Positions 9,701-20,404 of a DNA stretch of 64,000 nt are shown here, piece by piece. The notes below the pieces were generated by a model. It was given only the letters and a program-made list of their open reading frames with translations. It made no database searches and was not told the origin of the DNA. The stretch is from Plenodomus lindquistii (lineage: Eukaryota > Ascomycota > Dothideomycetes > Pleosporales > Leptosphaeriaceae), in NCBI GenBank assembly GCA_025504975.1, contig JANUWI010000001.1:3782001-3846000 (forward strand), in the 5' to 3' direction. Made by a program: the position numbers and the translations under genes. Every line of letters begins with the position of its first letter. Within the stretch, counting starts at the first letter, position 1.

Positions 9701-10693
9701 ACTCCTGAGAGTATCGTCTCCGACCGTGGAGCCCAGTTTGTTTCCCGATTCTGGTCCGAATTCTGTCAGATCATAGGTGCCAAGATACGACTCTCCACCG
9801 CCTATCACAAACAAACTGACGGCCAAACCGAAATCATGAACAAGTATATCGACCAACGCCTACGGCCGTTCGTGACGTACTACCAGGACAACTGGAGCGA
9901 ACTCCTTCCGCTCATGGACCGAGCCCAGATGACGCTCCCGCACACGTCGATAGGAATGGCCCCGTACCAGCTCCTGTATGGTTCCGAACCCCGACAGAGC
10001 TGGGACTGGCACCACTCGAAAGCAGCCAATCCTATCGAGAAACTCAACTACCAGGAGGCTCATGATCTAGCTACTCGAATGCACGACGCTTGGAAACGAG
10101 CTAAGGAGAACATGGAAAAGGCACAAGACCGAATGCGTTCCGCTGTCAACGCCCACCGACGTCCCGTCGACTGGGGGATCGGAGACAAAGTCTATCTCTC
10201 TACTGCCAACCTGGCGACCACGAGACCTAGCCGAAAGTTGTCCGAACTGTGGGAAGGTCCCTTCGAAGTCCTTGAACAGGTTGGGCATTCCTATAGACTT
10301 AAGCTCCCCCCAGGCTCCAAGATACACGACGTGTTCGCACCTGACGTCCTCTGTAAGGATCCTAACGACCCCCTCCCAGGACAAGAAGCTCCAAAGCCGC
10401 CAGCTACCCCCATACAAGGCGTAGAGGAGTGGGAGGTTGAAGAAATCCTCGCCAGCAAGCTCACTCGAAACAAGCTGAAATACAGAGCTAGCTGGGTAGG
10501 ACACGATCCGGACCCGACCTGGTATCCAGCCTCCAACTTCATGGGCTCCCCCCATAAACTGCGAGACTTCCACCAGAAGTATCCTGATCGTCCAGGACCT
10601 CCCCGGGCACTATACAGATGGCTTCAGGCATGGGAAGAAGGAGTAGAGGACATGTCACAGTTGGCAGATGATCGTGTTTTACAAGCCCAATAG
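6755..10693 (+). CDS. pol: Ty3 element Pol (protease-RT-RNase H-integrase-chromodomain)
   Basis: About 1,312 residues, translated as a Gag-Pol fusion after a -1 shift at 6,749-6,755; the frame is open from 6,614. An aspartic protease has IDTGA (Asp near residue 52). The reverse transcriptase carries YLDD at 8,189 (residue ~479), and the RNase H has ETDASD (Asp at 8,636). The integrase has a zinc-binding HHCC region ending CVACRR (9,443) and then the D,D,E core (TMDFKSF, SDRGAQF, and DGQTEIMN). A C-terminal chromodomain (EEWEVEEILASKL to about 10,590) ends the protein. This domain order defines Ty3/gypsy chromoviruses. No internal stop or frameshift is present, so the element looks competent. 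A TTG at 6,866 could be mistaken for a start, but there is no ATG, and the overlap supports frameshifting rather than a separate start. Confidence 0.93.
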   Translation, partial: RVVPRASRYSGLSRKYDLSNLNLSKLFQGPHFLVSTVLCNLGVGVKLLSLIDTGAQGYLFLNSRIVSSLSSSLRTKVRKLPYPVTVRGFKDQISSPVVEYIRLHMIVDGRKILNCPFAILDLGAQDVIIGMQWLKRFKILLDTDRSRLQWPATYPKTYIPTPPILMQLHQRTPKEHVALDIKRRDALWEKESYRETSSPHPSINRIRGIFKAPRYRDIPPEIRKPDPPRKPFETPPGPRVAIISANAFHFNMKKKENEFFTTSLYEIDRILEDYDREDVQENDRLIRDQLPPCYQQYRDVFSLLAAEELPEHRPYDHKIILNEPLPNNFSPLYKQNTEDLEAVKKYVQENLRKGFIETSHSPFASPILCVRKPNKSLRICIDYRKLNQLTRKDAYPIPRIDDLLIRPSKAKIFTKFDIRAAFNKIRMDPESEEYTTFRTRYGSYKCKVLPFGLCNGPSTYQRYMNDVLIDYLDDFCIAYLDDILIYSEDVQSHQRHVELVLERLRKAGLQVAIKKSEFHVTRTKYLGYILTDKGIEVDPEKVEVLHNWVRPTTVTGVKSFLGFTGFYRQFIPEFSRVAKPMIALQSPSTPFVWTDDCQNSFEKLKSSLLAIPVLCHFNPDYDTKLETDASDGVVAGIMSQKHPDGKWYPVAFYSKTLTGAELNWEIHDKELFAIVTAFKKWKAELTSVRHRVQVYTDHRSLEYFMSTKVLNQRQANWAELMAPFNFRIEYTPGKSNERADILSRREQDMKDLKVAQQDNRSLVLLDPARLHGRINSELAKQYLESSLQTTIASLQPTPTMSLDSLELTEALLKENRQSFEKERSSLPSQYRIDNGLLLYGDRLCVPPDSLLCTRLIREAHDQVSTAHPSATKTYQLLAQRYHWKGMEATCKRYVRNCVACRRSHPRQTRIQGFLHPLPIPEKPMQHLTMDFKSFPKDRHGYDQILVIIDRLSKQAITIPCHKTIDARGLAQLFIQWVYRFGHTPESIVSDRGAQFVSRFWSEFCQIIGAKIRLSTAYHKQTDGQTEIMNKYIDQRLRPFVTYYQDNWSELLPLMDRAQMTLPHTSIGMAPYQLLYGSEPRQSWDWHHSKAANPIEKLNYQEAHDLATRMHDAWKRAKENMEKAQDRMRSAVNAHRRPVDWGIGDKVYLSTANLATTRPSRKLSELWEGPFEVLEQVGHSYRLKLPPGSKIHDVFAPDVLCKDPNDPLPGQEAPKPPATPIQGVEEWEVEEILASKLTRNKLKYRASWVGHDPDPTWYPASNFMGSPHKLRDFHQKYPDRPGPPRALYRWLQAWEEGVEDMSQLADDRVLQAQ

Positions 10694-10824
10694 TTTTTCC
10701 GTCGTTAATGTACAAAGATCGCAGCTAATATACAAGACTGGTGCATGGCCCTTGCCAACGAGACCCTCGGCCTGGCAAGCCAACCATCGCGGATGGGTAT
10801 AGGAGCCCCTCAGGACCTACCCAT

Positions 10825-11547
10825 CTACCGCCGTGACCCCTCGACCTCCACCTCACTGTCGGAGGCGTCACGCACCTCACCCAACTCGGAGTCCTCAGCG
10901 CCCCCACGCTTCAAGAACTTCCCGTTAGGCCCACGAACGGGCCCGCGTTTCCTCTTGCCACCAGAAGAACCCGGAGCCTCCCCAGAAGGAGCGGCAGCCG
11001 AGGCCACAACGTCCTTCCGGAGAAGCCGCATCTCCTGGCGCAAGTCCGAAACCTCCTCGCGCAGGCCCCGAAGCTCCTCCTGTTGTGCGTAGTAGCTCGC
11101 CAGCATCACGTCAGTCGCGCCGAGGCCAGCAACCTGCGCAGTCGCCACCTGCACCACAGAAGCCAACGTCCTTGCAGCTGAGCTAGCCGCAGCCCTCGCA
11201 TCCGCCAGCTCGGCCTCGAGCTCCCTCGCTTCATCCTCGTCAGCTGGCACAGCCCGCGCAGCAAGGCCTTCAAAATCGCGGAGCGCCGCCACGACTTGGT
11301 CGCATTCCGGTCCCGCATACACAGGCACCTGAAGGGGTCAGAAAGAGCTCCGAGCTAGCAGAAGAGGACAGTCACTTACCGGTTTGCACTTCTCGTTCAG
11401 AAGCGTGCAATAAGCACACTTCTTTGAGCCCGCCGACTCGAACGAATGCGTAAAGTCAAATTTGCCACGGGACCAGGCCCGGACAGAGCGCAAGCAAAAG
11501 ACCCGATGGGCCGAAGGGTATGCACCCGGGGGTACAGGAATGGGCAT
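10825..11547 (-). CDS. Antisense spliced gene inside the Ty3 element, Cys-motif/coiled-coil protein
   Basis: On the strand opposite to gag-pol, between pol and the 3' LTR. Exon 1 is 11,547-11,380 (56 codons, ends CKP), a 51-bp intron (11,379-11,329) begins GTAAGT and ends CTTCAG, and exon 2 is 11,328-10,825. The junction is phase 0 and gives 223 residues. The N-terminal part has SKKCAYCTLLNEKCKP, a C-x2-C-x6-C pattern that may bind metal. The middle is an Ala/Glu-rich coiled coil with heptads (QEELRGLREEVSDLRQEMRL). The tail is basic then acidic (GKRKRGPVRG, then DASDSEVEVEGS). I do not recognise a function; similar Cys-motif hypothetical proteins are, from memory, common in fungal genomes. 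A clean splice junction inside a retroelement, antisense to its RNA, argues that it is a real separately transcribed gene. It is not an envelope-type protein: no signal peptide or membrane segment is visible. Confidence 0.72.
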
Positions 11548-11824
11548 CTTTGTGAAGGCTATTTGGCGTCAGTATCGGAGGCGACGACGAGCAGTAACGG
11601 GGTACGTACAATGGGGGTGTGGAGTGTAAGGAGCAAGAAGAGATCGCGACGCTCGAAAAATTGTTATGTCCCGCCAGGGCAACTGCCAGATTCAGTGGTC
11701 GTCATGACAATCGTCAACAAACAGCAAACGGAAAGTCGCATTCACTTTGACAAGACAACAATTCGAGGACGGACCCTATACGGAGGTCATACGGAGGACA
11801 CTCAGATATGGGACTATCTGATTC
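11548..11824. other. Ty3 region between the antisense gene and the polypurine tract
   Basis: About 280 bp upstream of the antisense gene and just before the 3' LTR. It is the likely promoter region of the antisense gene. A plus-strand frame here (11,446-11,838) runs through the region but has no recognisable content and overlaps antisense exon 1, so I do not call it. The RIP-mutated relative at about 34,900-35,180 keeps colinear similarity to it. Confidence 0.5.
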
Positions 11825-11838
11825 AAGGCGGGGGGTAA
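11825..11838 (+). promoter_or_regulatory. Polypurine tract for plus-strand priming
   Basis: The purine run AAGGCGGGGGGTAA is immediately before the 3' LTR. Apart from one C and one T it is all purine. Its RIP-mutated equivalents (AAAGTAAAAAGTAA) precede both decayed LTRs at 33,285 and 35,183. Confidence 0.8.
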
Positions 11839-12256
11839 TGTGACAAAGCCACATCCTATTACAACGACGACCCTCAGCCACAGGAGCCCCCTCGTGAGCC
11901 ACCCCCATCTTTCCCCATACAAGCTTACCAAAGATGGGAGACTATACCGACCTCTACCCGAACCACCTCCGTACCGTACCCAGTCCAGATCCTACAAGAA
12001 TCCCTACCCCACTGTTACCTACGTGCCAACACAGCAGAGGAAAGGAGAGAACCCCGTAAGGGCCCAGAACTACCACTGAGTCCTACTCTATATAGCTTGC
12101 TTCCTTGATAGAACTGTAGAGGCATGATTTTCTTGTCCTTTCGTACAAGGCCTATAAGAATATGATTTGTTTGGCTTCTTGATCCGCGCGCACTCCCATA
12201 TGCCCTTAGAGCAGATTCGGACGCCTTTCGGCACCTCATGTTCTTGAGCCGTTACA
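11839..12256 (+). repeat. 3' LTR of the Ty3 element
   Basis: 418 bp, identical by eye to 4,746-5,163. It ends ACA at 12,256 and is followed by the ACTAA target duplication (12,257-12,261). Confidence 0.95.
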
Positions 12257-12261
12257 ACTAA

Positions 12262-12999
12262 ACGCGCTAAACTACAGGCAATTATTAATAAATCTAGAAA
12301 AAGCTTTTATTAAAAATATATAGATATCTAGCTTTCTTTAGACTAACTCTATCTAGCTATTTCTAACTTTAAAGTCTATAAAAACACACTTTAGTGCGCC
12401 TAAAATAGATACAAGTATATAGTTATTAAAATTATATCTATAACTAATAATATAAAAGTATACCTCTAGATAGTATATAATATATACCTACTAAATATAA
12501 TACGTACGTATTCTATTATACAGGTATAGTAGTTATAGTATTAAAAAGTTACTTTTAGTTAATAATTTTTTACTAAAACTAGTGTAAAGAATAGCTATAC
12601 TATAACCCTATTTAAAGTATTTATACTAGAGACTAAGTAAAAGTAGGAGATTAAAAATAATAGTAATAAAAGAATAGATATATATACGCCTAGTACTCTA
12701 TCTATTTTAGAGTCTCTACACGCAGATACTATCTAGGCTATTATTACTAGACTTAAAGTATAACTTATAGCTAGATAAATAAAGCTTATATACTTTTTTA
12801 TAATATATAATTAAATAGCTCTAGCTGCGCCTAACTATTTTACTAACCTATACTTTAAATATATATAATTCTATAAATACGTAGTAGAAATACTTTAGAA
12901 AATAGTATATAAATATATAAAGCTAAGTATAGTTTTAGCTAAACTTCTATATTTATATAAAATAGTAAAAAGTATAGTATTATACTATTAGTACATAGT
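12262..12999. repeat. AT-rich RIP-mutated arm proximal to the helicase relic
   Basis: No gene-sized frame; CA/TG are very rare. The block is colinear in inverted orientation with about 28,880-29,616 of the right arm. It could be the 5' part or promoter of the neighbouring dead helicase, but no motif can be read. Confidence 0.8.
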
Positions 13000-15900
13000 A
13001 GTAGAAATATTATAATAGACTAGAATCTAAGTTATATAAAAGAATTAGAATTATATTCTAGCTATACCTCTTCTTTACTACTAAAAATTTAATAACTACT
13101 ATAGTAACACCTTTAGTAACATCTTTACTTTTTTTTTTTAAATTATAACTAAAGAAAATCTAGTACTACTAATACTTTACTATATACTCTACTAAATTAG
13201 TACCTAGAATACTATTAACTAATACTTTATAAATATTAATAAAAGAATACCTAAAGTTAAACCTAAATATAAGTAATTAGAGTTAAATAAGTTTAAAACT
13301 CTCTACTATAATTTCTAGATATCTCTAATTAAGCAAACTAGTATTAGATAAAATAATAAACTTACTCTAGTAACTGCCCTTGCTTTTATTATAGTTAATC
13401 TAAAAAAAAATAAATTCTAAGTAGTATATAACTTTATAACTAATTTTATAGCTATAAAAAAAATAGCCTGCTTTACAGCATGCTAGAAATTTTAGCTTTC
13501 TTTAGAATATTATAATCTATCTCTAATTTCTATTTTAGAATATACTAAGCCTTTAAACAAAGTTAGAACTATAATTAATAAAATAGAGGCACTTGTAATA
13601 GAATAATAATAAATTAGAAAGCTTTTCTAGTAAAAAAAAGAGCGTAACTGCTCTATTAGCTAGCAGACTAAAATATAAGTTTACTAATACTTTACTTTTT
13701 TTTACTTAACTTTTATATTATAGATAATTTTAACTGCGTACTATATTAGCTAGTTTTAATATAGTAAGACTTTTAATACCTTTATATATTAGAAAGGTAA
13801 TACTGTTATAGTATATAATATATTAATAATATTTAAAAAATATACTAGTATAATTTAGCATCTGTACTATAATATAGAAGAGCTATTATTCTAATTTACT
13901 ACTATAAATTCTCTGTATAAGCTTCCTGTAGTACTTTAGAATTATATTAAATATAATGTATCTAATAAAAATTAAAGCTATTCTCTACTTTTACTAATCT
14001 AACTAGTATTAAAGGAATATAATTAATTTATTATAAAATCTATAATAGTAGCTGTTATAGTAAAATAGTTAAAAAAGTTAGTTTTAATAGACTTTACTGC
14101 CTTTAACTAAGTTAAGTAATATAGTAATTGTATACAACGCTTTTTTTAAGTACTATTTTTATTTATATATTTTATAAGTAGACAGCCTAGCTAACTTACT
14201 AAAGTTTTTAGCCTGTAACTAGAAAATACCTTTTTAGAAAGAAAACGTAATATTTACTTTTTCTAAAGCTATATTGCACTTGTGCCTAGATATTATAAAA
14301 GTTATAACTATAATAAAAGCCTAAAGCTAGTATATTAATTCCTCTTTTAGTAAATTAGAAGTTTTTTAGTTTAGTATTAATAGTTAGTCTGCCTTTTCTA
14401 CTAATTTATTAATAAACTATATAATATAGATATACTTTATTACTGCTAAGCATATAGCTCTTTTCTATAGTTAAATTAATATAAAGAGATAATTAAAAAT
14501 TTAACTCTATTTATAGAAATAATAAAGCATGTAATAAAAAGATACCTAGGCGTAGTAATTAAACCTAGTTTTATATAATACCTACTTATTATATTTAGCT
14601 AGAAATTTAACTAGAAAAAGTCTAACTACAGAATCTAGGCTTTAATACTAGAAGAAGTTAATAATATTATTAATAACGTAGAAGTAGAAGCTAGAGAGAT
14701 ATAGTCTAAGTATATACTAAATACTATATACGTATATTATTCTCTAATAACTATAGTAGTTTTCTAATATAATTTTACTAACCTAGAAGTATACTTTTAC
14801 ACTTTAACTAGCTAGTATAGTAATTTTAACTTTAATCTAATTAAAAAAAGGTTAGAGATTATTAAAAAGCTAGGTAATATATAGAACGCACTATTAGTAT
14901 AAATTTAAAAGTGTAGCGTTTTTAACCTACGCGCACTCTTTTAGAATAAATATAGCTTTAAAGTAGCTTTTTAAAGAAAGTAATATAAAGTTCTAGATAA
15001 TATTCTTTAGAGTTAAGTAGTTATTTTACATATTATAGTAACTAGTAGTAGTAAAAGTCTAGCGTTTATACTACCTCTAATATATATAGAATATAGGTAG
15101 ATAATTATTATTATACTATTAGTTACGCTTTATATAGATATTATTAAAAATTTTAATAAAATATATATAACTAACTTCTACTTTAGTAGCCTAATTTTTA
15201 ATAAAATAGCGTAGGTTATGCTTGCTATACTAGAGAATATATTAAAACTAAATTTTATAATAATAGTTAATTAACGCTAAGTACTAGAATAATTAGAGTA
15301 GATTATATTAGATAAATTCTACTATATACTATTACTAGACTATAAATACTAACTATACCTACTTTACTTTTAGAATATAGTAAAGTTTAGCACGCCTATA
15401 ACACTACTATCTACTACTATACTAGTTAATAATAAAAGTAAAGCATATTAGCTATTATATATATAGAACTAAGTTTAAATATTCTAAAAGCCTATAACTA
15501 GAATAAATATTAAATATAATATTAAATATATAATAGCGCGCCTATAAATAAGTATAATAATACTTTAGATAGTAGTATACGTAAAAAGATAGTAGGTATA
15601 CTATAAAAAAATATTAGTATACTTACTATATACTAAAATAGTAGAAAAGCTAGTAGAAAACCTAGAATATAAAGTATATTATAGAAAAATGTCTTTAGAG
15701 GAATATTACGCTATATAATAATAATTCGCAAATACTAAAATAGATATTCTAATAGTAAGTATAGCTTTTAACGTAGGTGTGCATATTAATAATATACATA
15801 TAGTAATCTAGTTTAGTAAACTAGATAGACTTATAATATAGGTATAAAAATTAGAATAAGCTAGCTATAATAATCTACTTTATACTACCTATATTATTTT

Positions 15901-17130
15901 TAGACCTAGTATACTAAATTTTATAGATAAACTAGGTTATTACTATACTATAATATTAGAAAAGTTTCTATAGCTAAATAAATTAGTATGTATACATATT
16001 ACACTAAATAGATATTTTAATAGAAACTATAAAAGAATATATTATAATAGAGATAAAGTGTAATATATAGTTTATAAAGTATAAAAAGCAAGGACTAATT
16101 ATATTAAAACTCTAGTATCTATAATATATTAATAATAGGCTACTTTAAAAAGCTGTAATAATTCTATACAGCTCTACTAACTATAATTATTTTTTTTATT
16201 TACTTTATTTTTATAAAATATAGACTACTATATTATATTGTCTCTATTTACGCAGGCTAGTAACTATAGTAGAAGTAGAAATTATAAGTAATTAGTAGTA
16301 TAGTTACTACTTTAACTTTTAAACTAATTTTAATTCTACATAGAAAGTCTAGTAAAATGTAAGTAATAATAATATAAGTACCTATTACGTGTATATTACT
16401 AATAGTAATCTAACTCTAAATAGTATAATTTATATTACCTAATATAACTCTATCCTTTTAGATTAGTAGTCTAATAGAGAAGAGGATTACCTAAAATAAT
16501 AGAAAGCTTAACTTTAGTAAAAAAGTCTAGCTAACAGGATAGATAGAGTTAGTAAACCTATTAGAAGCTATTAAAAGAACTAGAGAATTCTAGGCTAATA
16601 ACTGCGTAGCTTATTTTATTAAAAAAGAAGACTAGAACTATACTAAAGTAGAGTGCTATAAATATACTAGCAGTTATATAAAAACTATCTATAAAAAGAT
16701 AAACTAGAATATTAGACTAAAAAGATATTTTTTATATAATATACCTTTTAAACTATATATAAAGTAGTAGGACTCTAAAAAACAGCATATAATAAATAAA
16801 TAAAATAAGTCTATTTACTATATATATCTACACGTAGTGCTAGATATATAAATAACGTTATAGTTAAACTATAAAAAACTATAAAAAAAGTAGTAGTAAT
16901 ATATATATAATATAACAGGACGTAATACTATGTTTTAGAATATATAGAACTACTAAAACTATTTTTACAATTTAGTACTAATAAGTAAAAGTGTGTATAT
17001 ATTATAGGTTATAAAGAATATAACCTAGTTTACTTATAAATACTTTCTAGATATAGATAAAAAATAGCTTAACCTACTATAAAATAATAAAAATAGTGTA
17101 AATATATTATAATATAAATATATAACGTAT
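13000..17130 (+). pseudogene. RIP-destroyed telomere-linked RecQ-like helicase (left copy)
   Basis: The reading frame is broken by many TAA/TAG stops, but the order of RecQ-type helicase motifs is still legible. At 15,041-15,061 the frame reads T-S-S-S-K-S-L-A-F, a Walker A in which Gly codons have become Ser (GGT to AGT), as RIP would do. Shortly after, IIIILLVTL...DIIK matches motif Ia. A DExH-like LDKF near 15,305 matches motif II. At 15,750-15,815 AFNVGVHINNIHIVI followed by FSK matches the C-terminal helicase motifs. A Cys-rich tail follows (16,600-16,700). Such helicases are typical of fungal subtelomeres, and this one points toward the telomere. Outer limits are approximate. An inverted copy lies at about 24,750-28,880. 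Confidence 0.7.
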
Positions 17131-17174
17131 TGTTCTATACACGTAAATAGGTAGAGTTACTATAGAAAAAAAAA

Positions 17175-17222
17175 AGGTTTTATTTAAAAGAAGCTAGTTA
17201 TAGCTTCTCTAGGCTAAAACCT
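17175..17222. repeat. Short palindromic element, copy B (left arm)
   Basis: Hairpin AGGTTTTATTTAAAAGAAGC...AGCTTCTCTAGGCTAAAACCT, lying just after the end of the helicase relic. The right-arm counterpart is 24,658-24,705. It belongs to the same family as 842-888. Confidence 0.7.
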
Positions 17223-17844
17223 CTAGCCTTTTTTTTATAAGCTATAGCTTACATAAAAAGTATATAATATATAATTATTTATAACTATTTAAATAAAACG
17301 TAAACTAGAATTTTCTATAAAGAAAAGCTACAGAGTATAAAAAAGATTTTATAAGTAGAGAATAAATTCTAGACTATATAATTACATTTAAGTATAGTAT
17401 AAATTAGAATAAAGTAGAGGGTATTAAGTAGGCTCTACTATATTAAATAGAAGTAGAGTACTAATCTAGATATATAGAAATAGAAAGTAGTAGAAAAGAA
17501 AAAAAGTTTTACTAGAGAAAAGCTAGCACACTTTTACTATAATAGAAACTAGTATTATATATGCTACTATAATCTTAGCGCGGCTATACAATTTAAATTA
17601 AACTTTTTAACTTTATAATTCTTTTTTCTACTTTTTATAACCTTTAATAACTACTACTTACTATGCTACTTTTTTACTTCTATTTATTACTATAATATAA
17701 ATAGAGTTTAGATATATACTAAATACTACTTTATAAGTAATATTAAGTAAGCGCGCGCTTTTACTAGCACTATACACGCGCTATAAACGCGCTAACTAGT
17801 TAAAACATATTAATTAGATAAGTTAATATTTTAAAAATCTAAAG

Positions 17845-18015
17845 TTTTATTTTAAGCAGCTTTTTTAAGCTAAAACCTCTTTTCTAGCGTATATAGCTAC
17901 TAGAGCTTTTTTAGGCTAAAACCCCCTTCTAGCGTATATAGCTACTAGAGCTTCTTTAGGTCTAAACTCTCTACTAGTGCACCTGTCTATAGCAGCTTTT
18001 TTAAGCTAAAACTCT
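17845..18015. repeat. Tandem cluster of half-palindrome units (left arm)
   Basis: Three to four imperfect units of about 47-50 bp built on AGCTTTTTTAGGCTAAAACC, separated by CTAGCGTATATAGCTACTAG. Each unit is one half of the hairpin family found elsewhere in the arms. The inverted counterpart is 23,865-24,030. Confidence 0.65.
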
Positions 18016-18219
18016 CTTTCTATATACTCTATTTACACGTTGCGCCTAGCACTTATTACTAGATATTAGATATAAATACCTATAATAAATATTTCTATAT
18101 TAAAAACCTATTAGAAAGTAAAATAAAGTTAAAATAAAAATTTTTACACTATATATCTAACTTTAGTACTTACTTATAAAAGGGGGGGTTACTAACTATA
18201 AGAATATAGAGAGAGAGAA

Positions 18220-18266
18220 AGGGTTTCTAGTAGAGAAAGCTCTAGGCTTCCCTAGGCTAAAACCTC
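18220..18266. repeat. Short palindromic element, copy C (left arm)
   Basis: Imperfect hairpin from GGGTTTCTAGTAGAGAAAGC to CTTCCCTAGGCTAAAACCT. The right-arm counterpart is 23,617-23,666. Confidence 0.65.
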
Positions 18267-19899
18267 TCTTTTATTATTAAACGCCCTAGATATTCTATAT
18301 CTATCTAGGTGCCTTTATTTAGCTACCCTGCACTAAAACCCTTTTTTTATTATATATTAGTCTAACTACGTCTTTCTACTCTACCTACTAACGTTATTAC
18401 TAGATTACTATCTATTATAGTTATTATAGTCTCTACTAGAACAAACCCCTTTAAAGACACTAATAATAAAGATAATATTAATTAGCAAGCTCTTTTTACT
18501 TACTTTTAACTAGAAAAAGCTATAGTAAAATAACTACTAAATTTTAAAATTTAAATACCTAATAGCTCTAAAAAGTTACGCTAGCCTACGCTAATAGATG
18601 TAAAGAGCTTTATTAAACTTACACCTTTTTTTAGCTTTTATAATAATAAAGATTTAAAGATCTAGATTAATAGTTAGCCTACTATTACAAATGCATATTA
18701 TTTATATTAGACTATAGAAATAAACTTTAAATTATTCTATAAAAGTGCTAGTAATATTAAAAGGCTGCTATTAGCTCTAATTAAAAAACGCCTTACTTAC
18801 CTACGCTGTAAAAAACCTAAAGCGCTAAATATACCTTTAGGTACTCTAGTAACTAACCTAGAACCTAATAAAATAAATAACTATACTATTACGTATAATA
18901 ATTTTTTTATTTTATAGTTTATAAGTAGCTCTACGCTACTAAAAAACTATACTTTTATTTCTTCTTTTAAACTTAACTAGGTAAATGCACTAGTAAAAGT
19001 CCTAGGTATATAAAAAAGTAATAAAATATCTAATCTAGTTTTACTACATATTCTATATAAGTTATGTATAATTAAATTTAAATAGTAAATAGCTTATAAT
19101 CTACGCTGCATTTTACTTCTATCTCTAGAATAGTAGAAAATAGAGAAAGTAATAAAGCGTATAATAAATAGCGTAATATATTAGATTATTACTACTAAAA
19201 AAAAAGCGTTTTATAACTAAAATTAGTTAGCTATTTAGACTAAAAATACTATAACTATTTTTTTTTCTAAAAAAAGCAAAGCTTCTATATAGAACTAGAC
19301 TACTATAATACTAGATAATATTATTAGTAAAGTAGCTATAGATATAATAGAGTTAAACGCAGTAGCTTCTATATCTACGCGTTAGAAGTTACAAGTTCTA
19401 ATACTATAATAGTAATTTATATTAGATCTAAACAATTTTAAAGCGTATTAGTTCTGTAATAGACGTGTTATTAGCTATCTCTATAAGCTGCTAGATTACT
19501 TTAAAAACTTCTAAATAACTATATAGAAAAATAATAGTATTAATAAAATCTCTAAACCTAACTTTAACTATAGAGACTCTTTAAAAATTAAAAAGGCTTC
19601 TAGAAAGCTATCTACTATTAGTAAGCAAGTATTAGCGCTCTAGTTATTAACTATTAATAAAAATAGTAAGCCTTTTTTAAAAAATATTATTTACGCTAAC
19701 TAATCTAAAGCCTATTTACTTATATTTTACTAGGTTAAATATAATTAGATAATATTAGTCTATAGCTATACTTTTAACGCAGAGTATATATTTAATTCTA
19801 ATATAGGTTTTATAGCTGCGTTACTAAAAAAATAGTAGTACTAAAAACTCTATAATACTAATGCTACGCAAAACAGATTAGCAGAACTAGATAATTTTA

Positions 19900-20350
19900 A
19901 AAAAGAAAGTTCTAATAAGCAGGCAGACTCTAATAACCTTTAACTATAATTATATTAAAATACTACTAGAAAGCTAATAAACAATTTAGTATTTTAGCTA
20001 TAGAAATATTATAAAAGCTTAAATACTTTTTTTATAAAAAATTATTACTTCTCTATTTTACTAGAGCAGAGTTTAGTATTTAACTTAAATATATAGTAAC
20101 AGATAATATATATAGCTAAATTACTTTTATACTAGCTAAAAAATTAGAAAAAGCGCTATAAATAGTATAAAAATTTTTTTAAAAAAAGCGCGCCTAATAT
20201 ATATAAATAATTAAAGTCTAGCATCTAGTACAGCGCTATTCTAGTAGATAAAGTAGGTATTAGTAAAACTAAAATAATTTATTTATAGCGTATTACTATA
20301 AATAGACCTTTTACTATTACTTATAATACGCTAGCTTATATTATAATAGA
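19900..20350 (+). pseudogene. Possible RIP-destroyed SNF2-type ATPase fragment
   Basis: At 20,232-20,270 one frame reads S-A-I-L-V-D-K-V-G-I-S-K-T. With G-to-A changes undone at the obvious positions this resembles the Walker A of SNF2-family ATPases (GAILADxxGxGKT). A following RPFTITYNTLA could be motif Ia. No other motif is clear, and the limits given are only the neighbourhood. It could be a chance match. Confidence 0.3.
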
Positions 20351-20353
20351 AAA

Positions 20354-20404
20354 AAGGTTTTAACCTAAAAAAGCTATAAACTAAGCTTTCTCTAAATAAA
20401 ACCT
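20354..20404. repeat. Short palindromic element, copy D (left arm only)
   Basis: Hairpin AAGGTTTTAACCTAAAAAAG...CTTTCTCTAAATAAAACCT of the same family. It lies in the segment with no right-arm counterpart. Confidence 0.65.

Larger units (their letters stand above)
4746..12256 (+). mobile_element. Full-length Ty3/gypsy chromovirus with identical LTRs
   Basis: A 7,511-bp LTR retrotransposon bounded by TG...CA and a 5-bp target duplication ACTAA (4,741-4,745 and 12,257-12,261). Order: 5' LTR, leader, gag, frameshift signal, pol (protease, RT, RNase H, integrase, chromodomain), an antisense spliced gene, polypurine tract, 3' LTR. The 418-bp LTRs appear identical base for base, so insertion is very recent. 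The right arm carries the intact empty target (29,617-29,621). The element has normal base composition inside fully RIP-mutated DNA. Its C-terminal chromodomain fits targeting to H3K9-methylated heterochromatin, as known for this clade. RIP-ruined relatives lie at 33,236-33,700 and about 34,600-35,794. Confidence 0.96.
17223..18907. repeat. AT-rich RIP-mutated arm, telomere-proximal shared block
   Basis: This is the last part of the left arm that has an inverted counterpart on the right (about 22,988-24,657). CA/TG are rare and no gene is readable. It contains a cluster of half-palindrome tandem units (17,845-18,015) and another hairpin (18,220-18,266). Homology ends at about 18,907, where the right arm turns directly into telomere repeats. 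Confidence 0.8.
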
